From: CAJQQY01 sp964564545
Lineage (GTDB): Bacteria > Bacteroidota > Bacteroidia > Chitinophagales > Saprospiraceae
NCBI GenBank assembly: GCA_964564545.1
Contig: CAZMBP010000026.1
Coordinates: 54,768 to 118,767, forward strand
Direction: 5' to 3'
Length of the DNA: 64,000 bases
The position numbers were made by a program, and so were the translations under genes. The notes beneath the pieces are model-generated. The model searched no databases, was not told the origin of the DNA, and worked only from the letters and a program-made list of their open reading frames with translations. Positions 36,143-43,788 of the stretch are shown here, in pieces. How positions within the stretch are numbered: position 1 is the first letter of the stretch; each line of letters starts with the position of its first letter.

Positions 36143-36781
36143 ATGAATATTGGGATAATAGAAGATAACCATTTTTTTAGGGAAAGATTAAAGGAAGAAA
36201 TAACAAAACTTCCTGATTTTCACCCTATCCTAGTAACAGATTCTGTTGAAGAATACAGGAAATGGTATAACTCTAGACTTCAAGTTGATGTTATTTTATT
36301 GGATATCAATCTACCTGGCATGTCCGGTTTAGATGCTATATATATTTTGAAGAAGGAAAATCCAGAGGTGGATATTATCATTTTAACTATTAATAAAGAT
36401 TCAAACAATATCTTCAAAGCTCTTAGGGCTGGAGCTATTGGATATTTGTTGAAATCTGGAGATTTGGATATTGGAAAAGAACTAGGTCTAGTAAAGACTG
36501 GAGGTAGTCCAGTATCACCATCAATAGCTAGAAGTATTTTTGAACACTTTAATCCTCCTAAATCTATCTTCAAAAAGAAAAACAAACAATCATTGACAAA
36601 TAAGGAAACTGTAGTCATTAATCATTTAGTGCAAGGTATGTCTCATAAGATGATCGCTGAGCAAATGGGAATATCTGTCAATGGAGTTTATTTTCATTTG
36701 AAGAATATATATAAAAAACTACAAGTCAATTCCAAAACTGAAGTAATGAAAAAATACTTAGATGGTTTGATTGATCTTTAA
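36143..36781 (+). CDS. NarL/LuxR-type response regulator
   Basis: 212 residues: a receiver domain (1-125) with acidic pair Glu7-Asp8, phospho-acceptor Asp54 in ILLDINLPGMSG and Lys104 in YLLKSGD, then a LuxR HTH (about 148-205) with ETVVINHLVQGMSHKMIAEQ and GISVNGVYFHLKNIYKKL. It binds DNA as a dimer after phosphorylation, probably by the upstream sensor. A hairpin terminator follows at 36954. Confidence 0.9.
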   Translation: MNIGIIEDNHFFRERLKEEITKLPDFHPILVTDSVEEYRKWYNSRLQVDVILLDINLPGMSGLDAIYILKKENPEVDIIILTINKDSNNIFKALRAGAIGYLLKSGDLDIGKELGLVKTGGSPVSPSIARSIFEHFNPPKSIFKKKNKQSLTNKETVVINHLVQGMSHKMIAEQMGISVNGVYFHLKNIYKKLQVNSKTEVMKKYLDGLIDL

Positions 36782-36953
36782 TATATACCACAATTACTTG
36801 TAGGTTTCCTAGTAAAAGCATCATCTTCCCTATTTATTCATACCAAAGAGTCAACAAATTGACTATATTAGAATTTACATAAATAGAAGCAATTGAATAA
36901 TCCAGAAAAAAAAATCCAAGATATTTAAAATTATAGGGCGTGTGTTAGTTATC

Positions 36954-36983
36954 AAGGGTAGTTGAGTTTCCTCAACTGCCCTT
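36954..36983. terminator. Bidirectional hairpin terminator
   Basis: AAGGGTAGTTGAG and CTCAACTGCCCTT pair with one mismatch around TTTC, between the convergent response regulator and corA genes. Confidence 0.7.
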
Positions 36984-37041
36984 ACTAATTTCCACCAAAC
37001 TTTATTAGTTGAATTTTTAGAGGATAAAATTTAGGATAGGA

Positions 37042-38115
37042 TTATATCCACCTATTTTTTCTAAAATAGAATAGAAGTCCAACGGTAATCATTGCCATAA
37101 CTCCAAGCAAAATAAAATATCCATTTTGCGATTTGAGCTCAGGCATGTGCGTAAAATTCATTCCGTACATACCAGTCAAAAAAGATAGCGGAATAAAAAT
37201 AGTCGAAATCACCGTCAAGACTTGCATCACTTGATTCATCTTAAAACTAATTTCAGACAAATATAAATCTTGCAATCCAGTCACAATGTCTCGATAGTTT
37301 TCAACCATATCCATGACTTGAATAGTGTGATCATATAAATCTCGAAGAAAGATTTCTGTCGAATCAGAAACGAAAGAACTTTCAGATTTGGAAAATTTAC
37401 TAATCGCTTCCCGTAGTGGTTGAATCGCTCTTCGTAGGGTGAGCATCTCACGTTTGAGATTATGATTTTTAGTTTTACTTGCACTTTGAGGATCTTCCAT
37501 AATTTCATCCTCGAGTTTTTCTATCTCCTCTTCCACTTTAATTAATACAGAAAAATAATTATCGACAATGTTATCTAATAACGCATAACCTAAATAATCA
37601 GCCCCTCTGGTTCTTATTTTTCCACGACCGGAATTGATCCTTTTTCGAACTCCAACAAAAAGATCATCATCATCTTCTTGGAAGGAAACCAAAAAATTTT
37701 TTCCAATAAAAATAGAAACTTGTTCCGTTAATATTTTAGCCGTATTAGTATCAAATTTCAATGCCTTAGCAGAAATAAAAACACCGTTATCGTATTCATC
37801 AAATTTAGGTCGTTGTTGCGTATCTGCAATGTCTTCCAATACTAATGGATGAATATCATATTTTACCCCCAACTCTTCAATCATATCGGTGTCATGGATT
37901 CCTCGGATATCATACCAAGTTACCTTTTCCTCTTCGGGTGAAATAAAATTAACCTTACCTTCTTCTCCGAAATCCTTAGCTTCTAAACTTGTGGTGTCAA
38001 ATCTAACGAAATGTACATCAGTATATTCCATCTTTCGATCACCAGTAAATATGACACTTCCGGGTGCGAGTCCTTTGTTATCTACTCTCTTTTTCTTGCT
38101 CGTTTTATTGTCCAT
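37042..38115 (-). CDS. corA: CorA-family magnesium/cobalt transporter
   Basis: 357 residues: a large cytoplasmic N-terminal domain with a long stalk helix, then two C-terminal membrane segments (about 295-315 and 330-350) joined by the YGMNF signature (GMN motif, about 318-322). Pentameric CorA channels import Mg2+ along the membrane potential. The N-terminus is long (about 45 charged residues) compared with minimal CorA. The last six residues are RKNRWI, basic as usual. It is probably transcribed after terC in the same direction, 73 bases apart. Confidence 0.92.
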   Translation of the reverse strand: MDNKTSKKKRVDNKGLAPGSVIFTGDRKMEYTDVHFVRFDTTSLEAKDFGEEGKVNFISPEEEKVTWYDIRGIHDTDMIEELGVKYDIHPLVLEDIADTQQRPKFDEYDNGVFISAKALKFDTNTAKILTEQVSIFIGKNFLVSFQEDDDDLFVGVRKRINSGRGKIRTRGADYLGYALLDNIVDNYFSVLIKVEEEIEKLEDEIMEDPQSASKTKNHNLKREMLTLRRAIQPLREAISKFSKSESSFVSDSTEIFLRDLYDHTIQVMDMVENYRDIVTGLQDLYLSEISFKMNQVMQVLTVISTIFIPLSFLTGMYGMNFTHMPELKSQNGYFILLGVMAMITVGLLFYFRKNRWI

Positions 38116-38188
38116 ATTTAGCTCGTTTTTCGATGAGAAAATGGTTTTATAAAAACTCGTTTTCTCTTATTCGATTAATAATCTATTC

Positions 38189-38911
38189 CTAAGCCTGTGT
38201 CGGCTTCTTCCGAGTATCTGTCATTATATTTATAAACTCTACCATCAACGCGAATGCCATAGAGAAATAAATATAACCTTTTGGTATATGGAAATCTAAA
38301 CCATCTGCTATTAACGCCACTCCAATCATAATCAAAAATGCTAATGCTAAAACTTTAATTGCTGGATGACGACCTACAAAGTCTCCAATCGAATCCGCCG
38401 ACAACATCATAATAATCATCGAAACAATTACAGCTGCGACCATCACACCTATATTATTAGTCATTCCGACTGCTGTAATTACTGAGTCAAATGAAAATAT
38501 AATATCCATTAAAACAATCTGAACGACTACTTCTCTAAAACCAGAAACAGCTACCTCAACTTTTTCCTCAGTCTGCGCATCTTCAAATTTTTCATGAATC
38601 TCGGAGACACTTTTATAGATCAAAAACAAACCTCCTAAAAGCAATATAATATCTCTCCCAGAAACGCCTTGCCCTAAAACAGTAAATAAATCATTGGTTA
38701 AACTCATGATCCATGAGATGGAAAAAAGTAATCCTACTCTCATGATTAATGCTAAGCTTAATCCTATTCGACGAGCTCGCCCTTGTTGCTCTTGGGGTAA
38801 TTTATTGGAAAGAATAGATATAAATATCAAGTTGTCAATTCCTAAAACGATTTCTAATCCACAAAGGGTTAAAAATGAAATCCAAATATCTGGGTTAGTA
38901 ATCCAATCCAT
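38189..38911 (-). CDS. TerC-family integral membrane protein
   Basis: 240 residues from the ATG at 38911 (MDWITNPDIWISF); the earlier ATG adds a poor lysine-rich stretch. Seven or so membrane segments with LEIVLGIDNLIFISIL, the TerC hallmark of Glu-x5-Asp-Asn, and a second acidic motif LMDIIFSFDSVITAVGM. TerC-like proteins are linked to metal (manganese) export and to insertion of membrane proteins during stress. A TGATGATCATCA palindrome lies 61 bp upstream. Confidence 0.88.
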   Translation of the reverse strand: MDWITNPDIWISFLTLCGLEIVLGIDNLIFISILSNKLPQEQQGRARRIGLSLALIMRVGLLFSISWIMSLTNDLFTVLGQGVSGRDIILLLGGLFLIYKSVSEIHEKFEDAQTEEKVEVAVSGFREVVVQIVLMDIIFSFDSVITAVGMTNNIGVMVAAVIVSMIIMMLSADSIGDFVGRHPAIKVLALAFLIMIGVALIADGLDFHIPKGYIYFSMAFALMVEFINIMTDTRKKPTQA

Positions 38912-38971
38912 TTTTCTGTAATTTTTTATATTTAGTAGTCTGTAATTTTTTAAAAAAATGAAAATCATTCT

Positions 38972-38983
38972 TGATGATCATCA
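38972..38983 (-). promoter_or_regulatory. Single CRP/FNR-type palindrome before terC
   Basis: TGATGATCATCA matches the TGAT-N4-ATCA form but stands alone. No TAnnTTTG element lies 29.5 bp from its centre, so its link to the 0-23 kb regulon is weak. Two copies of CTGTAATTTTTTA flank the interval to the start codon. Confidence 0.35.
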
Positions 38984-39036
38984 CACAATATTAGGAATTC
39001 ATATTTAAAAACCATTATAATAATCTCAAAAAAAAA

Positions 39037-39060
39037 GACTTCACAAAAACTTGTGAAGTC
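39037..39060 (-). terminator. Terminator of the propionyl-CoA synthetase-like gene
   Basis: GACTTCACAA and TTGTGAAGTC pair around AAAC, and the minus strand continues in a T run (A run at 39027-39036). Confidence 0.85.
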
Positions 39061-39110
39061 ATCAAAACAGTACTCATCAAAAAGCATTTAGATATCTTTC
39101 TTAAAATAAT

Positions 39111-41009
39111 TTATATGGATATCAATCCTACTTTTTTTGTTTTTAATAAATCTCCTATTTCATCAAGAACACTCATATCCTCAATCGTTGAAGGTGGATT
39201 AAATGATTTTCCGTCAGCCATATATCTCATGATTTTTCTTAGAATTTTTCCAGAACGAGTTTTGGGTAATCGTTGAGCGACGACTGCACGCTTGAAGGAG
39301 GCAACTGGTCCAATTTTATTTCTCACCATTTGAATTAATTCTTTTTCTAAATCATTTTCATCAATCTCAATTCCTGATTTTAAAACCACGAACCCAACAG
39401 GAATCTGCCCTTTTAATTCATCTGCTATTCCAACCACCGCACATTCTGCCACCGCCGAATGAGAAGCTAATACTTCTTCCATCTCTGCCGTCGAAAGTCG
39501 ATGACCTGCCACATTGATGATATCGTCTATTCGACCTGTAATGAAAAAATATCCATCTTCATCTACATAACCTCCATCGCCTGAAAAATAATATCCTTCA
39601 AAAGTAGAAAGGTAGGATTCTTTAAATCGATCAGTATCATTATACAAATTCGGAAGACAACCTGGAGGAAGTGGCAATTTTATGGCAACTGCTCCTTCGG
39701 TGTTCGGAGGTAATTGATTGCCATCAGCATCTAGTATTTGAATATCATATCCAAAAACAGGTTGAGAGGCAGATCCAGGTTTTATTTTTTTCAATTCAAC
39801 ACCAGCCATATTTGTCAACATTGGCCAACCTGATTCCGTCTGCCACCAATGATCGATGACAGGTACTTTTACTAAATCTGTCAACCAATGATAAGTGGAC
39901 TCGTCTGTTCTTTCACCTGCTAAAAAAAGATATTTCAAACTTGATGTATCGTATTTTTCAAAAAGCAATCCTTCTGAATCCTCTTTTTTTATCGCTCGAA
40001 AAGCAGTCGGTGCTGTAAATAACACTTTCACTTTATACTCATCTATTACTCTCCAAAAAGTTCCTGCGTCAGGAGTCTTAATTGGTTTCCCTTCAAATAA
40101 AACTGTCGTGCATCCATGAATCAATGGAGCATAAACAATGTAAGAATGTCCAACTACCCAACCTACATCTGACGCTGCCCAATACACATCTCCCGGCTGA
40201 ATATCGTACACCCAACTCATACTACTTTTCATCGCCACCGCATGTCCACCATTATCTCTGACAATTCCTTTGGGTTGTCCTGTGGTACCTGAAGTATATA
40301 AAATATACAACGGATCAGTCGCATCTACTTCCACGTAAATAGCTTGGGATGCACTAGCAGCAAGGGTTTCCCAATCGTAATCTCTTCCTTCTTTTAATTC
40401 TGCTTGAAAAATTTCTCTTTGAAAAACTACACACGCATCCACCTTATGTGAGGCTTCTTCTATTCCTGCATTGATGATTGGCATGTAAGGAATTACTTTA
40501 TTGATCTCCTTTCCACACGATGCTGCCAATAAAACTTTGGGCTTTGCATCATCGATTCTGATCGCCAATTCATGCGCTGCAAAACCACCAAAAACAACGG
40601 AATGAACTGCTCCTAATCTTGCACAAGCGAGCATGGCAACTATCGTCTCAGGAATCATCGGCATATAAATAATTACTCGATCTCCTTTCGTTACTCCAAG
40701 ATTTTTTAGCGCGCCTGCAAATTTGGACACCTTCTCCAAGAGTTCTCGGTAAGTAAATTTTTCCTTCTTATTCGTTACTGGAGAGTCATAAATTACAGCT
40801 ACTTGATCTCCCCTTCCCTGCTCGACATGATAATCCAATGCTAAATACGAAGTGTTTAATTTTCCGCCTTGATACCATCGAGATAATCCATCCTCATCAT
40901 GTGAAAGTATTGACTCAGGGAAAGTAAACCAATCTAATTTTTCAGCTTGCTCTTTCCAAAATGTTCTTGGACTGTTTAGACTATGCTCATATATATTTTG
41001 GTAATTCAT
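39111..41009 (-). CDS. prpE: Propionyl-CoA synthetase-like acyl-CoA synthetase
   Basis: 632 residues. The adenylation core has YTSGTTGQPKGIVRD (ATP loop), GYFFITGRIDDIINVAGHR and the C-terminal PKTRSGKILRKIMR with the catalytic, acetylation-controlled Lys. The pocket motif reads DHWWQTESGWP, the PrpE form, against DTWWQTETGG in the acetyl-CoA synthetase next to it; the N-terminal FWKEQAEKLDWFTFPESIL and YDSPVTNKKEKFTYREL stretches also match PrpE. It makes propionyl-CoA (or another short acyl-CoA) from the acid, ATP and CoA. It is transcribed in the same direction as acs but 307 bases away, with its own terminator. Confidence 0.82.
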   Translation of the reverse strand: MNYQNIYEHSLNSPRTFWKEQAEKLDWFTFPESILSHDEDGLSRWYQGGKLNTSYLALDYHVEQGRGDQVAVIYDSPVTNKKEKFTYRELLEKVSKFAGALKNLGVTKGDRVIIYMPMIPETIVAMLACARLGAVHSVVFGGFAAHELAIRIDDAKPKVLLAASCGKEINKVIPYMPIINAGIEEASHKVDACVVFQREIFQAELKEGRDYDWETLAASASQAIYVEVDATDPLYILYTSGTTGQPKGIVRDNGGHAVAMKSSMSWVYDIQPGDVYWAASDVGWVVGHSYIVYAPLIHGCTTVLFEGKPIKTPDAGTFWRVIDEYKVKVLFTAPTAFRAIKKEDSEGLLFEKYDTSSLKYLFLAGERTDESTYHWLTDLVKVPVIDHWWQTESGWPMLTNMAGVELKKIKPGSASQPVFGYDIQILDADGNQLPPNTEGAVAIKLPLPPGCLPNLYNDTDRFKESYLSTFEGYYFSGDGGYVDEDGYFFITGRIDDIINVAGHRLSTAEMEEVLASHSAVAECAVVGIADELKGQIPVGFVVLKSGIEIDENDLEKELIQMVRNKIGPVASFKRAVVAQRLPKTRSGKILRKIMRYMADGKSFNPPSTIEDMSVLDEIGDLLKTKKVGLISI

Positions 41010-41316
41010 TAGATTAGATTTTTGATTGGTGAAGAAATTAAAAAAACTGACAGCTTTTGTTCGTTCAGATTATGTAGATTTTTATTTGAGGAAATTCGTC
41101 AATTTGTGGAAGATAAAATATCAGTTTTATTGATCTACTAGATTGATGTAGCTTTACTTTTGGAGTCATAGATTCATAGAACACACAGGGTTTTATTATT
41201 GCAAATAAAAACCTATGTGTCCTATAACTCTACGTACTTGTATATATAATTCTAAAAAATTCGAGGTAAAAAACAATAGCCTCCTTGGCTATGTGCTAAA
41301 ATCAAAACTGGAAATT
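41010..41316. other. Gap between the two synthetases with inverted repeats
   Basis: No gene is seen. An imperfect long inverted repeat (41177-41224; arms ACACACAGGGTTTTATT and AATAAAAACCTATGTGT with two mismatches) dominates. A short acs terminator lies at 41276-41293 (ATAGCC/GGCTAT, followed on the minus strand by TGTTTTTT). The 41010-41160 part presumably holds the prpE promoter; no palindromic box was found. Confidence 0.5.
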
Positions 41317-43224
41317 CTACTTTTTGGCTAGTGAACCTTTCATTACTTCTTTTACAACATCAGGATTTAATAATGTACTTACATCTCCTAAGTTTTTCGT
41401 ATCACCCGAAGCAATTTTTCTCAAAATCCGTCTCATGATTTTTCCAGAACGAGTTTTTGGTAAACCAGAAACGATTTGAATTTTGTCAGGTTTTGCAATT
41501 GGCCCAATTTCTTTAGTTACTATTTTGAGTACTTCTTTTCTAAATGCATCTTCATCAGCAACTGCTTCATTCAAAATAACGTAACCATAAATTCCTTGCC
41601 CTTTGATATCATGCGGATATCCAACTACCGCAGATTCTACCACATTGTCATGTTCATTAATTGCATTCTCTACTTCGGCCGTTCCCATTCGGTGACCTGA
41701 TACATTTATAACATCATCCACACGTCCGATGATTCTATACATTCCTTTTCTATCTCGACGAGCACCATCACCTGTGAAATACATATTGTCAAACGTTGAG
41801 AAATAAACTTGACGGCATCTTTCGTGATCGCCATAGGTAGTTCGAATCATAGAAGGCCAAGGATATTTTATACATAATAATCCTTCTTTTCCATTGCCTT
41901 TAATTTCTTTTCCTTCGGCAGTCACCAAGCACATTTGAACACCTGGCAATGGGTAACCTGCATAGGTTGGTTTTTGTGGAGAAATATCTCCCAATCCCGA
42001 AATCATAATTCCACCAGTTTCAGTTTGCCACCAAGTATCTACGATAGGTAATTCATTTTTCCCTACTTCTTTTTTATACCAATTCCAAGCTTCTTCATTA
42101 ATTGGTTCCCCCACAGTTCCAAGAACTTTGAGCGAACTCAGATCATAGTGACTTGGCCAATGATCACCCATTGCCATCAAGGCACGGATGGCAGTTGGAG
42201 CAGTATAAAATTGGTTAACTTTGTGTTTTTCACAAACATGCCAAAACCGTCCAGGGTCTGGGAAAGTTGGAACTCCTTCAAACATCATGGTCGTCGCACC
42301 AGCCAAAAGTGGTCCATAAATTATGTACGAATGTCCTGTGATCCAACCAATATCTGCCGTACACCAGTACACATCTCCTTGCTCATATTGGAAAACATTT
42401 TTAAAAGAGAAACAAGTATAAACCATGTAACCTCCACAAGTATGAACTACTCCTTTTGGCTTACCTGTCGAACCTGAAGTGTATAAAATAAAGAGCACAT
42501 CTTCAGAATCCATTTGAGCCGGTCTGCAAGTTTTTCGCTTACCTGCAATTTCATTATGCCACCACTTATCTCTGTTTCTTTTCATTTTCACTTTGCCACC
42601 TGTGTTCTTATGAACGATGACAGTCTCGATACTTTTACATCCCATTTTCAAAGCATCATCAACTACTTGTTTTACTGGAATATTTTTAGCACCTCGATTA
42701 TTATAATCTGAACAAATCACCATTTTACAAGAAGAATCTTTAATTCGATCAGCCAATGCCGTTGCAGAAAAACCTGCAAAAACAACAGAGTGAATCGCTC
42801 CAATTCTAGCACATGCTAAAACTGCAATCGTCAACTCAGCCACCATCGGCATATAAAAACAAACTCGGTCTCCTTTTTTGATTCCGTTCGCTTTCAACAT
42901 ATTTGCGCAGCGACAAACTTCAGTATATAATTCTCGATAAGTATAAGTTTGGAATGGTTGACTTGGATCATTTGGTTCCCAAATAAGAGCCGTCTCATCT
43001 CCTCTTTCTTCCAAATGTCGATCAAGGCAATTAACTGTAATATTCATCTTCCCTCCGAGAAACCACTTCACATCAGGTTTTCTAAAATCTGATTCTAATA
43101 CTTTTTTCCAAGGCTTCATCCAAGTAAAAGTCTTCGCTTGTTTATCCCAAAATTTCTCAGGATCTTTTACACTTTCAGCATAGGTTTTTTGATAATCTTT
43201 AAACGTTTTGATTTGATGAGTCAT
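41317..43224 (-). CDS. acsA: Acetyl-CoA synthetase
   Basis: 635 residues, the normal Acs length. Motifs: YTSGSTGKPKGVVHT (ATP loop), VDTWWQTETGG with the acetate-pocket tryptophan, GRVDDVINVSGHR, and PKTRSGKIMRRILRKIASG with the acetylation-sensitive Lys. It converts acetate, ATP and CoA to acetyl-CoA. The N-terminal PEKFWDKQAKTFTWMKPWKKV is typical of Acs. Just upstream (43248-43265) lies a palindromic operator also found before the porin operon and arsR, suggesting joint control with uptake genes. The CheY-like gene starts 60 bases away in the same direction. Confidence 0.93.
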   Translation of the reverse strand: MTHQIKTFKDYQKTYAESVKDPEKFWDKQAKTFTWMKPWKKVLESDFRKPDVKWFLGGKMNITVNCLDRHLEERGDETALIWEPNDPSQPFQTYTYRELYTEVCRCANMLKANGIKKGDRVCFYMPMVAELTIAVLACARIGAIHSVVFAGFSATALADRIKDSSCKMVICSDYNNRGAKNIPVKQVVDDALKMGCKSIETVIVHKNTGGKVKMKRNRDKWWHNEIAGKRKTCRPAQMDSEDVLFILYTSGSTGKPKGVVHTCGGYMVYTCFSFKNVFQYEQGDVYWCTADIGWITGHSYIIYGPLLAGATTMMFEGVPTFPDPGRFWHVCEKHKVNQFYTAPTAIRALMAMGDHWPSHYDLSSLKVLGTVGEPINEEAWNWYKKEVGKNELPIVDTWWQTETGGIMISGLGDISPQKPTYAGYPLPGVQMCLVTAEGKEIKGNGKEGLLCIKYPWPSMIRTTYGDHERCRQVYFSTFDNMYFTGDGARRDRKGMYRIIGRVDDVINVSGHRMGTAEVENAINEHDNVVESAVVGYPHDIKGQGIYGYVILNEAVADEDAFRKEVLKIVTKEIGPIAKPDKIQIVSGLPKTRSGKIMRRILRKIASGDTKNLGDVSTLLNPDVVKEVMKGSLAKK

Positions 43225-43247
43225 TTGTTTATTTTTTAATTATATAA

Positions 43248-43265
43248 ATATATAGATTTGTATAT
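43248..43265. promoter_or_regulatory. ArsR-type operator before acsA
   Basis: TATATAGATTTGTATATG matches the perfect palindrome TATATAGATATCTATATA (50969-50986) at 15 of 18 positions and lies 23 bp before the acsA start codon. Confidence 0.5.
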
Positions 43266-43284
43266 GTATCTCTAGAAAAAAATG

Positions 43285-43665
43285 TTAGCCATATTCTGCT
43301 AACTCTGAAACTACCATGACTAATTCATCATTATCAAATGGTTTAGTCAAGTAAATATCTCCTCCTTTGCTGTACCCATTAATTTTATCCGCTTCTGTTC
43401 CTTTTGCTGTCAAAAAGATAATTTTAACTTCAGAAGAACTTGGTGTGTTTCGCAAAATTCTTGCTACTTCAAACCCATCCATTCCTGGCATCATCACATC
43501 CAACACAATTATTTCAGGCTGAAAAACTTTAACCTTTGCCAAAGCTTCTTCTCCATTATATGCCTTCTCGACAACGAATCCATTTTGCTCCATTAAGAAC
43601 TCTATGGCGACTAAAATATTAGGTTCGTCGTCAACGAGTAAAACCTTTTTCGTTCCCTCTGACAT
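43285..43665 (-). CDS. CheY-like single-domain response regulator
   Basis: 126 residues, a lone receiver domain: acidic pair Asp12-Asp13, phospho-acceptor Asp56 in IIVLDVMMPGMDG, Thr in FLTAKG and Lys in YLTKPF. There is no output domain, so it acts by protein contact or in a phosphorelay. It is 124 bases downstream of the symporter-kinase, its likely phosphodonor, and 60 bases upstream of acsA in the same direction. CbrA-like kinases usually work with a full CbrB regulator; here the regulator is reduced to a receiver. Confidence 0.9.
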   Translation of the reverse strand: MSEGTKKVLLVDDEPNILVAIEFLMEQNGFVVEKAYNGEEALAKVKVFQPEIIVLDVMMPGMDGFEVARILRNTPSSSEVKIIFLTAKGTEADKINGYSKGGDIYLTKPFDNDELVMVVSELAEYG

Positions 43666-43749
43666 TAATGATGTTTGTTTTGTTAATAAAAGTATAAAGA
43701 TTTTCTATGGCAATAAATTTAAGCTATTTCCCAGAAAAAAAAGAAATTT

Positions 43750-43772
43750 AAATCATCTTTTTAAGATGATTT
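43750..43772 (-). terminator. Hairpin after the symporter-kinase gene
   Basis: AAATCATCTT and AAGATGATTT pair closely and sit 17 bases past the kinase stop; A/T tracts are on both sides. Confidence 0.6.
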
Positions 43773-43788
43773 TTCACACCAGTTTTAG

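Noticed and set aside
38972..38983. TerC as a full member of the CRP/FNR block
   Set aside because: The box is single and lacks a -7 element at 29.5 bp; a chance palindrome is likely. The same applies to TGATTTATATCA at 54401-54412, which faces no nearby start codon.
41235..41250. ArsR-type operator before the propionyl-CoA synthetase gene
   Set aside because: TTGTATATATAATTCT is only an AT-rich partial match and is 230 bp from the start codon.
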